From Holophagales bacterium UBA5066 (GTDB taxonomy: Bacteria > Acidobacteriota > Thermoanaerobaculia > UBA5066): a stretch of DNA of 8,963 bases. The first letter of the stretch is position 1. Every line of letters starts with the position of its first letter. The notes below the pieces were generated by a model. The model did not search any database. It worked only from the letters and a program-made list of their open reading frames with translations, and was not told the origin of the DNA. The position numbers and the translations under genes are program-made. Positions 1 to 7,611 of the stretch are shown here, piece after piece. The stretch lies in the NCBI GenBank assembly GCA_002414905.1, contig DIAY01000185.1, positions 1-8,963 of the forward strand, given 5' to 3'.

Positions 1-61
1 AGATGTTGCAGGCCGCGCCATCCAGAGCATTCATTCGGCTGCGATCGTGTAGCCTCCCCGC
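1..61. other. Leader before the transporter operon; possible tail of an upstream gene
   Basis: This short stretch precedes the first gene. In the frame of the permease it is open from the window edge to a TAG at 50-52, so it could be the last codons of an upstream gene, but 16 codons are too few to judge. The TAG also fixes the permease start downstream of position 52. No promoter boxes or purine-rich ribosome binding site were recognised. Confidence 0.3.
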
Positions 62-1801
62 GTGCGCCACCGCACAGCACTCTCGAGCGGCCAGGGCCTG
101 GCTTCCCTCTGGCTTGGCCGGTTGAGCCGATGGGATTTCGTGGCGCTGCCCATCGTCCTGGGCGGCGCACTGCTTCTGATGTACGGCGCGCGCGAGATGT
201 CGGTGCCTCTCTCGCGGGTCGTTCAGACACCGATATCGCTGTCGCCGCGGGCGTTGCCGGGTTATGCGCTCCAGACCACGTTTCGGATGCTCGTCGCCAT
301 GCTGGCGTCGCTGCTGTTCACCTTCACCTACGGGACCCTCGCGGCAAAGAGCCGGCGGCTCGGGCCCTTTCTCATTGCCGTCCTCGACATCCTCCAGAGC
401 GTCCCGATCCTGGGCTTCCTGTCCTTTGCGTTGCTGCTGCTCATCGACATCGTCCCCGGCAGCGCCATCGGAGCGGAGCTTGCCGCCATCTTTGCCATCT
501 TCACGAGCCAGGCGTGGAACATGGCGTTCAGCTTCTATCAGAGCCTGCGCACCGTCCCCGATGACCTGAAGGAGGCCTCCCGAGCCTTTCACCTCACCGC
601 GTGGCTACGCTTCTGGCGACTCGAGGTCCCGTTCGCCGTACCCGGTCTCGTCTGGAACATGATGATGTCGATGTCGGGGGGCTGGTTCTTCGTGGTGGCG
701 TCGGAGGCCATCACCGCGGGCGGCGCCGAAGTCCTCCTGCCGGGCATCGGCTCCTACGTGGCGACCGCCATTGCCGCCAGGAGCCTGCCGGCCATCGGCT
801 GGGCCATCGTGGCGATGCTCGTCGTCATCGGGCTCTACGATCAGCTCGTCTTCCGTCCTCTGGTCACCTGGGCGGCGAAGTTTCCTTTCGAGGAGACAGA
901 GTCGGAGGTGCAGCCGAGGTCATGGCTCCTGCGGGTGTGGCGCCGGTCGGCTGTGTCCCGGGCCATGATTGCGCCGCTCGGACGGCTCGGACAGCGGGCG
1001 CTGCTCGTGGGAGCGCCGCGGCGGGACGGGACGCGCATGCACCGGCCCGGACGCGAGGCCTTCTTCGATACCACCTGGCTGCTCGTCCTGACCGCCGGCG
1101 TCCTCGGCGGAGGCTACGCTCTCGTCACTTATCTCGGCGCCGGGCTCGGGTGGGAGGAGGCGCGTCACGTCGCCTGGCTGGGCGGTCTCACTTTGATCAG
1201 GGTGTTCGTGCTGATCGTCCTTGCCTCGCTCATCTGGGTACCGGCGGGCGTCGCCATCGGCCTGCGTCCTCGTCTGGCGCAGCGGGTTCAGCCGTTGATC
1301 CAGTTCCTCGCGGCCTTTCCCGCGAACCTCCTCTTCCCCCTGGTGGTAGCGGGCATCGTCCACTTCAAGCTGTCGCCGAACATCTGGTTGAGCCCGCTCA
1401 TGATCCTGGGCGCCCAGTGGTACGTCCTGTTCAATGTGATCGCAGGCGCCCAGGCGCTTCCCACCGATCTGCAGCAGGTCGGCGCGAGCCTTCAGGTGGG
1501 CGGCTGGCTCTGGTGGAAGCGGATTGCGCTGCCGGCGGTCTTTCCCTACTTCGTCACCGGCGCCATCACCGCGTCCGGCGGGGCGTGGAACGCGAGCATC
1601 GTCGCGGAGATCGTCACCTGGGGAGATGTGACCCTCGTGGGCAACGGACTCGGCGCCTACATCACGCAGGCGACCGTCGCGGGCGACCACCCCCGCCTCG
1701 TTCTGGGCATTGCAATGATGTCCGCCTACGTGGTGTCCTTCAACTTCATCTTCTGGCGCCCGCTCTATGCTCGGGCCGAACGTCGCTTCCGGATAGGCTG
1801 A
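62..1801 (+). CDS. Fused two-domain ABC transporter permease, NitT/TauT type
   Basis: The 579-residue product is an inner-membrane permease that would form the translocation channel of an importer related to nitrate, sulfonate and taurine systems. It is about twice the length of a usual SsuC/TauC-type permease because two permease domains are fused, so one chain could supply both membrane halves. Domain 1 covers about residues 25-270 and domain 2 about 335-570, each with around six hydrophobic segments. They are joined by a basic, hydrophilic linker (about 275-335). Each half carries the cytoplasmic EAA-type coupling loop that contacts the ATPase: residues 171-199 (EAS...FWRLEVP) and 472-500 (VGASL...WKRIALP). 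The start is a GTG ten bases after an in-frame TAG. It has no clear ribosome binding site, so a start a little downstream is possible. The stop overlaps the ATG of the ATPase gene by one base. The substrate cannot be deduced. Confidence 0.9.
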   Translation: MRHRTALSSGQGLASLWLGRLSRWDFVALPIVLGGALLLMYGAREMSVPLSRVVQTPISLSPRALPGYALQTTFRMLVAMLASLLFTFTYGTLAAKSRRLGPFLIAVLDILQSVPILGFLSFALLLLIDIVPGSAIGAELAAIFAIFTSQAWNMAFSFYQSLRTVPDDLKEASRAFHLTAWLRFWRLEVPFAVPGLVWNMMMSMSGGWFFVVASEAITAGGAEVLLPGIGSYVATAIAARSLPAIGWAIVAMLVVIGLYDQLVFRPLVTWAAKFPFEETESEVQPRSWLLRVWRRSAVSRAMIAPLGRLGQRALLVGAPRRDGTRMHRPGREAFFDTTWLLVLTAGVLGGGYALVTYLGAGLGWEEARHVAWLGGLTLIRVFVLIVLASLIWVPAGVAIGLRPRLAQRVQPLIQFLAAFPANLLFPLVVAGIVHFKLSPNIWLSPLMILGAQWYVLFNVIAGAQALPTDLQQVGASLQVGGWLWWKRIALPAVFPYFVTGAITASGGAWNASIVAEIVTWGDVTLVGNGLGAYITQATVAGDHPRLVLGIAMMSAYVVSFNFIFWRPLYARAERRFRIG

Positions 1802-3084
1802 TGACTGAACCTGCTGTTCCCCTCTCAGAGCTGCGAGGCGTACGCCGGACCTTCCCGAAAGCGTCGGGGGGAGAGCTCCTCGTCCTCGACGGTATCGACC
1901 TTCGTCTGGAATCCGGGGAGATCGTCTGCCTCCTCGGTCGCTCCGGCTCCGGCAAGTCGACGATTCTTCGCATCCTCGCCGGGCTGCTGCCGCCGACCGA
2001 CGGCGAGGTCTTCTTCGAGGGAAAGCCGCTGCACGGCCCCGCCGTCGGCATCTCCCTCGTGTTCCAGAGCTTCGCCCTGTTCCCCTGGCTGACGGTGCTC
2101 GGCAACGTGGAGCTCGGGCTCGAGGCCCAGGGGCTGCCGAACGCCGAAATCCGCCGGCGGGCCCTCGAAGCCATCGACCTCATCGGGCTCGACGGTTTCG
2201 AGTCCGCCTATCCCAAGGAGCTGTCGGGTGGCATGCGGCAGCGGGTCGGCTTCGCCCGGGCGCTCGTCGTTCACCCCAGGCTGATGTTGATGGACGAGGC
2301 GTTCTCGGCGCTCGACGTACTCACCGCCGAGAACCTGCGAGCCGATTTCCTCGCCCTCTGGACGCAGCGCAAGCTGCCCATCGATACGGTTCTTCTCGTC
2401 ACCCACAACATCGAGGAGGCGGTGCTCATGGGCGACCGGATCGTCCTTTTGAGCACCCATCCCGGACGTATTTCCGACACCATCGAGGTCCCGCTGGCCC
2501 GGCCAAGAGACCGCTTCGACCCCGCGTTTCGGGGACTGGTGGATCTCGTCTATTCCAGGATGACGCAGACGCCCATCCGCCCGTCGGCAGTGCCCATCGC
2601 GGAGGCGCTTCCACCGGCCTCGACCAGCATGCTGGCCGGTCTTCTCGAGACGGTGGCGGCACCTCCCTTCGAGGGGCAGGCGGACCTTCCGGTTCTGGGG
2701 GAGCGGTTCCAGATCGAGGGTCACGAGTTCCTCTCGCTCGCCGACGCCGCCCGGCGCCTGGGGTTCGCGCTTTTGGAGGCGGGGGACATCCAGCTGACCC
2801 CCGAGGGAATGCGATTTGTCGGATGCGGTCTCGACGAGCGCAAACGGCTCTTTGCCGAGCAGCTGCTGCGGCACGTCCCGCTTGCGAGCCACATCCTCAC
2901 GGTGCTCGAGACGCGCCCGGGCAAGCGAGCGCCGAGGACCCGTTTCCAGGTGGAGCTCGAAGACCACCTGAGCCCCGAAGACGCCCGGACGACTCTGAAT
3001 GCCGTGACGAGCTGGGGGCGATTCGCGGAGATCTTCGCCTACGACGACCAGGACGAGGCGTTCAGCCTCGACGACCCGGGATGA
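1801..3084 (+). CDS. ABC transporter ATPase with C-terminal AAA-associated domain
   Basis: The 427-residue product is the cytoplasmic ATPase that would power the preceding permease. The nucleotide-binding domain (about residues 8-255) is complete: Walker A GRSGSGKST at 46-54, Q-loop Q89, signature LSGGMRQR at 141-148, Walker B LMLMDE at 161-166 with catalytic E166, D-loop SALD at 169-172 and H-loop H202. The FPWLTVLGNVELGL stretch (94-107) is typical of SsuB/TauB-like ATPases. A further 150 or so residues (about 275-420) resemble the AAA-associated C-terminal domain (PF09821 type) found on some nitrate/sulfonate-type ATPases. That domain is probably regulatory, and its ligand is unknown. The start is the ATG at 1801, which shares its A with the permease stop (TGATG), so translation is probably coupled. 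The frame is open further upstream, but that part only shadows the permease gene. No substrate-binding protein gene is adjacent within the window. Confidence 0.92.
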   Translation: MTEPAVPLSELRGVRRTFPKASGGELLVLDGIDLRLESGEIVCLLGRSGSGKSTILRILAGLLPPTDGEVFFEGKPLHGPAVGISLVFQSFALFPWLTVLGNVELGLEAQGLPNAEIRRRALEAIDLIGLDGFESAYPKELSGGMRQRVGFARALVVHPRLMLMDEAFSALDVLTAENLRADFLALWTQRKLPIDTVLLVTHNIEEAVLMGDRIVLLSTHPGRISDTIEVPLARPRDRFDPAFRGLVDLVYSRMTQTPIRPSAVPIAEALPPASTSMLAGLLETVAAPPFEGQADLPVLGERFQIEGHEFLSLADAARRLGFALLEAGDIQLTPEGMRFVGCGLDERKRLFAEQLLRHVPLASHILTVLETRPGKRAPRTRFQVELEDHLSPEDARTTLNAVTSWGRFAEIFAYDDQDEAFSLDDPG

Positions 3085-3098
3085 GACTCGCCGTCTGC

Positions 3099-3105
3099 AG
3101 GAGGG
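3099..3105 (+). promoter_or_regulatory. Ribosome binding site of fumC
   Basis: AGGAGGG ends seven bases before the ATG at 3113. It is a near-perfect Shine-Dalgarno sequence and fixes the fumC start. It is the stronger of the only two clear ones in the window, the other preceding the esterase gene. No promoter is evident in the 28 bases after the ATPase stop, so fumC is either read from the transporter operon or from a promoter inside the ATPase gene. Confidence 0.8.
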
Positions 3106-3112
3106 TTGCGCG

Positions 3113-4513
3113 ATGACGACACGCACGGAAAAGGACTCCTTCGGGCCGATCGAGGTGCCGGTCGAAAGGCTCTGGGGCGCTCAGACGCAGCGCTCGCTCG
3201 AGATGTTCCGGTTCGAGGGTGAACGGATGCCCCTTGCGCTCGTTCATGCCCTCGTGCTCGTGAAGAAGGCCGCCGCGCTCGCGAACGCCGAGGTCGGAGT
3301 CCTCGAGGAGAGGAAGGCGCGGGCGGTCGTCGCCGCGGCCGACGAGGTCCTCGCCGGACGCCACGACGACGAGTTCCCCCTCGTCGTCTGGCAGACGGGG
3401 AGCGGTACGCAGACGAACATGAACGTGAACGAGGTCCTCGCGAACCGCTCGAGCGAGCTGCTCGGGGGGCCGCGCGGCGAGGGGCGCCTCGTCCACCCGA
3501 ACGACGACGTGAACCGCGGGCAGTCGTCGAACGACGTCTTCCCGGCGGCGATGCACGTCGCGGCGGCGACGGCGGTGAGGCGCGACCTCCTGCCCCGGTT
3601 GACCGAGCTTCGCGAGGTCCTCCGGGGAAAGGCCGAGGCCTTCTCGGAGATCGTCAAGATCGGAAGGACCCACCTTCAGGACGCGACGCCCCTGACTCTC
3701 GGGCAGGAGATCTCGGGCTGGGTGTCGCAGCTCGACCACTCCGTCGCGCGGGTCGAAGCCGCGCTGCCCGACGTCTTCGCGCTCGCGCTCGGCGGCACCG
3801 CCGTCGGCACCGGACTGAACGCCCACCCCGAGCTCGCCGTGCGGGCAGCCGGGAAGATCGCCGACCTGACGTCGCTTCCCTTCGTGACGGCGTCGAACAA
3901 GTTCGAGGCGCTCGCCGCGCACGACGCCCTCGTCTCCCTCCACGGGGCGCTCAAGGCGCTCGCCGTCTCGCTGACGAAGATTGCGAACGACGTCCGCTGG
4001 CTCGCGAGCGGCCCCCGCTGCGGTATCGGGGAGATCCGGATTCCGGAGAACGAGCCGGGAAGCTCGATCATGCCGGGAAAGGTCAACCCGACGCAGTGCG
4101 AGGCGCTGCTGATGCTGTGCGCCCAGGTGATGGGCAACGACGTCGCCGTGACCTTCGGCGGAGCGAGCGGCGTCTTCGAGCTGAACGTCGCCAAGCCCCT
4201 GATCATTGCCAACGTCCTTCGGAGCATCCACCTCCTCGCGGACGGCTGCCGGAGCTTCCGGGTCCATTGCGCCGAGGGGATCGAGCCCGACCGTGAGCGG
4301 ATCGCCCAGCTCCTCGAGCGCTCGCTCATGCTCGTCACGGCTCTCGCGCCCCACGTCGGCTACGACGCCGCGGCGAAGATTGCGAAGAACGCCCGCGAGA
4401 AGGGGACGACGCTTCGCGAGAGCGCCCTCGAGCTCGGCCTCGTTACGAAAGAGCAGTTCGACGAATGGGTGAGGCCGGAAAGGATGGTCGGCAAGCCGCA
4501 CCTTCCCGGCTGA
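3113..4513 (+). CDS. fumC: Class II fumarate hydratase
   Basis: The enzyme reversibly hydrates fumarate to L-malate in the TCA cycle, as a cytoplasmic homotetramer that needs no iron-sulfur cluster. The 466-residue length is normal for FumC. Superfamily motifs are intact: GSGTQTNMNVNEVLANR at 96-112, HPNDDVNRGQSSND at 128-141, GRTHLQDATP at 184-193 with H187 (equivalent of the E. coli FumC active-site H188), and the signature GSSIMPGKVN at 316-325 with the catalytic serine loop at S317/S318. QSSNDVFPAAMHVAA (137-151) matches fumarase rather than aspartase, which has QSTND followed by different residues. The ATG is preceded by a strong ribosome binding site. The gene starts 28 bases after the ATPase stop in the same direction, so read-through transcription from the transporter operon is plausible, though no functional link is evident. 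Confidence 0.97.
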   Translation: MTTRTEKDSFGPIEVPVERLWGAQTQRSLEMFRFEGERMPLALVHALVLVKKAAALANAEVGVLEERKARAVVAAADEVLAGRHDDEFPLVVWQTGSGTQTNMNVNEVLANRSSELLGGPRGEGRLVHPNDDVNRGQSSNDVFPAAMHVAAATAVRRDLLPRLTELREVLRGKAEAFSEIVKIGRTHLQDATPLTLGQEISGWVSQLDHSVARVEAALPDVFALALGGTAVGTGLNAHPELAVRAAGKIADLTSLPFVTASNKFEALAAHDALVSLHGALKALAVSLTKIANDVRWLASGPRCGIGEIRIPENEPGSSIMPGKVNPTQCEALLMLCAQVMGNDVAVTFGGASGVFELNVAKPLIIANVLRSIHLLADGCRSFRVHCAEGIEPDRERIAQLLERSLMLVTALAPHVGYDAAAKIAKNAREKGTTLRESALELGLVTKEQFDEWVRPERMVGKPHLPG

Positions 4514-4737
4514 GCCTGGTCGCGACGAAGGGTGGCCGACGACGGAGGCGGTCGTGGAGTCAGATCGATCCGTACTCTGGACGCCGACCGCAGGCAGAAG
4601 GCTCGCCGCGGAGCTGGCGACGCGCGGTCCGCGGAGTCGTGCGGGAGGCAGAGTCGCTCTGTGTGCGGGATCACACTCCTTTGCCGAGCGTAAACTTCGC
4701 GTCACACACACGCGTCGAAACGGATACCCGAGTCATC
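4514..4737. other. Intergenic region between fumC and the esterase gene
   Basis: No gene was recognised here; the open frame running through it in the esterase register is arginine-rich and looks non-coding. It contains a 7-base inverted repeat, CCGCGGA (4606-4612) and TCCGCGG (4628-4634), with a 15-base loop. No T-run follows, so it is at best a weak terminator candidate. A small dyad, GTGTG (4661-4665) and CACAC (4672-4676), could be an operator. TAAACT at 4691-4696 resembles a -10 box, but no good -35 box lies at the right distance. The esterase promoter probably lies here, unlocated. Confidence 0.35.
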
Positions 4738-4743
4738 AGGAGG
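4738..4743 (+). promoter_or_regulatory. Ribosome binding site deciding a GTG start
   Basis: AGGAGG sits six bases before the GTG at 4750. The frame is open back to 4465, but only this GTG combines a consensus ribosome binding site with a following signal peptide, so it is chosen over all upstream starts, several of which overlap fumC. Confidence 0.8.
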
Positions 4744-4749
4744 TGCTCA

Positions 4750-7470
4750 GTGAAGGCCACGACATACCTGTTTCTGGTGTCTGTTTTCTTTCAGGCCACG
4801 ACCGGATACGGCACCACCTGGACGGTGTCCGGACTCGCCAACACGCCGGGACAGAACAAGACGTTCTTCGCCAGCGAGATGAAGATCCGCAATCCCGGGA
4901 CCGAGGCGGCCGAAGTCTCCTTCTCCCTCCTCCCGGTGCTCGGGACCTCGGTCGAAACCGTGACTCGAACTGTCGTCGCCGGCGAGACCCTGGTCCTGCC
5001 GAACGTCCTGCAGGAGCTCTGGGGCGGCGGCGACCGGGCCGGCGCCGCACGGCTCACGTCGACGCAGGACCTGCTGATCTCGGCCCGTACGTACAACAAC
5101 GCCGATCCCGCCGGCACCTTCGGCCTCGGCCTCGAGGTTGTCCGCGACGCGAACCTGTTGACGGCCGGAGAGACCGGTCACGTCGGCTGGATCTCCGAGT
5201 CGCCCGACGGGTCGAAAGGCTTCCGGACCAACGTCGGCATCGTTCTCCCCACAGCCGGCTCCGCGGTGGACGCCATTGTGTACGGCACGGGTGGAACGGA
5301 GCTCGGGCGCCGGACCTTCTCGGGCGGGCCCCTCGCCACCCAGGTCAGTATCCGCGACATCGCATCCGGTGACCTCTCCGTCGCGCGTCTCGAGCTGCGC
5401 GTCACGGCCGGAACGGCCACCGGATACGGTGCCGTCGTCGACAACGTCACCGGCGACGGATTTGCGGTCCAGCCCCGGCGCGTCACCCCGGGGACGTGGG
5501 CCGACCTCTTCCTCGACGGTGCGGCGCACGCTCCCGGCCAGTTCAAAACGGTCTTCCGGACCGACGCCCGCCTCGTGAACCCCGACGTCGTCCCCCGACG
5601 GGTGACCATCTCGGGTGTGTCCCTCGTCGCGAACGGACGACCGGTCACGGCGAGCACCTTCCGCGAAGTTCCGGCCCGCGGCGTGATCGAGCTGAACGAC
5701 GTCCTCGGCGATGTGCTCGGGGCACCAGACGGCACCAGCGGGTCGCTCCGCTTCGAGACAGACGGCCCGCTCCTCGTCCTCGGACGGACCTCGAACATCA
5801 ACCCGGACGGCTCGACGTTCGGCTCCGTGCAGCGGACGACCGACGCCAGCGGATATCTTTCGATCGGACGCACGGGGGTGTTCATCGGCCTCCGGGAAAG
5901 CCGTACGGCGCCCGGCTTCCGGACGAACGTCGGCTTCCTCTCGGGACCGGGCGGAGCCGTTCTGGACCTCGTCCTGCGCGATCGCGCCGGCACCGCGATC
6001 GTGACCCGCACCGAAGCGGTCAACCTTGGCGCCTACGTCTTCAGCCAGCCGAGCCTCTCGGAGCTCTTCCCGGGGACGACGATCCCCGATGAAGCGACGC
6101 TCGAGGTCACGCCGACGGATGGTACGGTCGACGTCTACACGTCCTTCATCGACAACGGCACGGGCGACCCGGTCATTGCCCCGTTCACATTGCCGGCCTT
6201 CGACTTACCGGCCAGTTTTGTCCTCACCAGCCCCTGTGCCCCGAAGGAGGGCGTCGCGGGCGGCATCAACGCCGGAACGAACCTCTCCCGCGTCGACCTC
6301 GACACGAACCGTCATCCGGAGGCGGTGTGTAACGACGGCACGCCGGGAGTCTTCTACGTGCGCAAAGGCACGGGCGCCGGAGTGAACCACTGGATCGTCT
6401 ACCTCGAAGGCGGAGGCGCCTGCCTCGAGGGCACCGCCTGTGCCCAGCGTTGGTGCTCGGTCGGGACGAACTTCGGCGCCGACAAGATGTCGAGCCGCTA
6501 CGCCCCGGCGCGGGGAGTCGCCGGCGGCGGCATCCTCGCGACCCGCGCGGACAGCGCCTTCTCCGACTTCAACAAGGTCTGGATCTACTACTGCAGCTCG
6601 GACGCCTGGACCGGGCGCTTCACCGACCGCCCGCTCGTCGACGCCACGGGGCGGGTGTACTCGATCCAGTTCGAGGGGAGCCGCATCCTCGACGCCGTCA
6701 TCACGGAGCTTCGCGCGGGGCTCACTTATCGGGACGCCGCGTCGGATCAGCCGGTCGCCCTGCCGAGCCTCGACGACGCCAGCGTCATCCTCTTCGCGGG
6801 CGAATCCGGGGGATCGAGCGGGGTGCAGAGGAATGCCGATCGCCTCGGAGCGTACTTCCAGCAGACGAACCACGACCCGGCCCGCCTCGTCTACCGGGCT
6901 GTCTTCGACGCCACGAACGTGCCGTCCAACGAGTCGTTCCCGCTCTTCGAGAGCTCCAGCCGTGCGTCCCTGCGCGGATTCTCCGTGGTTGTGGCCGGAC
7001 GAATCGACGACTCGTGCCTGTCAATGCACACGAACGACTTCTGGCGATGCGGGGACGGCGCCCACCTCCGTGCGAACCACATCACCACGCCCTTCTTCGC
7101 GCGGCAGGACCTGATCGATTCCAACACGCTCGACGACTTCGGTACCGCCGAATGGCCGTTCGGCACGCAGCTGTACGAGTACGCGCAGGCGACGTGGGAC
7201 CACCTCGACGCGCTCTCGCGGATCCGCTCGACCGCCGAGGAGAAGGCCGGCATCACCGTGGACCCTGGCCTCTACGGCCCCCACTGCGACAACCACACCG
7301 CCCTGCGCGACAACGCGAAGTTTTTCGTCGACGCCGTGGCGAAGGGAGGCGACCTTTTCACGTATCACGACACGCTGCGCAACTGGATCCTTGCAGTCAC
7401 GCCGAGCGTCGTCCTGCAGCCGCGTCCGACCCAGGAGCCCGCGACCCGTTCGGCCGTCTGCACGCCTTAG
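4750..7470 (+). CDS. Exported pectin acetylesterase/NOTUM-family esterase with duplicated N-terminal modules
   Basis: The 906-residue product is probably secreted and removes acyl groups from an extracellular polymer; the substrate is unknown. Residues 1-21 form a signal peptide (K2, then a hydrophobic stretch to about residue 14). Residues 22-480 are two tandem modules of about 230 residues, predicted beta-rich and free of cysteine. Matching landmarks are PGQxKT at 33-38 and 262-267, RTxN at 113-116 and 346-349, GFRTNVG at 157-163 and 389-395, and DNxTGD at 231-236 and 468-473. Residues about 496-885 match the pectin acetylesterase/NOTUM family: YLEGGGAC at 551-558 (oxyanion loop), VWIYYCSSDAWTG at 610-622, nucleophile elbow GESGG with S686, probable D787, and probable H845 in GPHC. 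All ten cysteines lie from residue 496 on, consistent with disulfides in an exported enzyme. The family assignment is firm, while pectin as substrate is not established. No membrane anchor or sorting signal is seen at the C-terminus. Confidence 0.85.
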   Translation: MKATTYLFLVSVFFQATTGYGTTWTVSGLANTPGQNKTFFASEMKIRNPGTEAAEVSFSLLPVLGTSVETVTRTVVAGETLVLPNVLQELWGGGDRAGAARLTSTQDLLISARTYNNADPAGTFGLGLEVVRDANLLTAGETGHVGWISESPDGSKGFRTNVGIVLPTAGSAVDAIVYGTGGTELGRRTFSGGPLATQVSIRDIASGDLSVARLELRVTAGTATGYGAVVDNVTGDGFAVQPRRVTPGTWADLFLDGAAHAPGQFKTVFRTDARLVNPDVVPRRVTISGVSLVANGRPVTASTFREVPARGVIELNDVLGDVLGAPDGTSGSLRFETDGPLLVLGRTSNINPDGSTFGSVQRTTDASGYLSIGRTGVFIGLRESRTAPGFRTNVGFLSGPGGAVLDLVLRDRAGTAIVTRTEAVNLGAYVFSQPSLSELFPGTTIPDEATLEVTPTDGTVDVYTSFIDNGTGDPVIAPFTLPAFDLPASFVLTSPCAPKEGVAGGINAGTNLSRVDLDTNRHPEAVCNDGTPGVFYVRKGTGAGVNHWIVYLEGGGACLEGTACAQRWCSVGTNFGADKMSSRYAPARGVAGGGILATRADSAFSDFNKVWIYYCSSDAWTGRFTDRPLVDATGRVYSIQFEGSRILDAVITELRAGLTYRDAASDQPVALPSLDDASVILFAGESGGSSGVQRNADRLGAYFQQTNHDPARLVYRAVFDATNVPSNESFPLFESSSRASLRGFSVVVAGRIDDSCLSMHTNDFWRCGDGAHLRANHITTPFFARQDLIDSNTLDDFGTAEWPFGTQLYEYAQATWDHLDALSRIRSTAEEKAGITVDPGLYGPHCDNHTALRDNAKFFVDAVAKGGDLFTYHDTLRNWILAVTPSVVLQPRPTQEPATRSAVCTP

Positions 7471-7611
7471 CCCCTGTGGCAAGCCGTTCTCCCGCCGTGG
7501 CACGCCCGGCTTTGTGTTACGCGTCCGGCCCCCTCGAGTGTCCAGGAGACCCGAGGGCGTCCCCGAGTGGCGTGAACGCCGAGGATCCGTCCGCTGACTC
7601 CACCCCCGGCC
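7471..7611. other. Non-coding start of the 413-base gap after the esterase
   Basis: No gene was recognised. An imperfect hairpin is possible, CCCTCG (7531-7536) with CGAGGG (7552-7557), but the 15-base loop and missing T-run make it a weak terminator. In the frame of the remnant that follows there is a TGA at 7573-7575, after which the frame is open and proline-rich. Confidence 0.3.

Noticed and set aside
601..1800. Long in-frame extension upstream of the ATPase start, which would give an 827-residue protein
   Set aside because: It lies entirely over the permease gene in another frame, is arginine/histidine-rich with no recognisable domain, and the ABC domain begins right after the ATG at 1801.
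1825..3126. Long minus-strand open frame opposite the ATPase gene
   Set aside because: The plus strand encodes a complete set of ABC ATPase motifs. The reverse frame is open because of high GC codon bias and shows no domain.
4606..4634. Inverted repeat CCGCGGA/TCCGCGG after fumC
   Set aside because: The core CCGCGG is itself palindromic and common at this GC content, and there is no T-run to support a terminator.
4661..4676. GTGTG-N6-CACAC dyad as an operator
   Set aside because: The arms are only five bases, no second copy was found, and no regulator gene is nearby.
3062..4711. 549-residue minus-strand open frame opposite fumC
   Set aside because: FumC is unambiguous on the plus strand. 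The antisense product is low-complexity, rich in Arg, Glu and Asp, and has no motif.
4465..4749. Upstream extension of the esterase frame into fumC
   Set aside because: A signal peptide and a consensus ribosome binding site place the start at GTG 4750. The extension is arginine-rich and overlaps fumC.
7531..7557. Possible rho-independent terminator (CCCTCG/CGAGGG) after the esterase gene
   Set aside because: It has only six base pairs, a 15-base loop and no following T-run, so it is easily expected by chance in GC-rich DNA.
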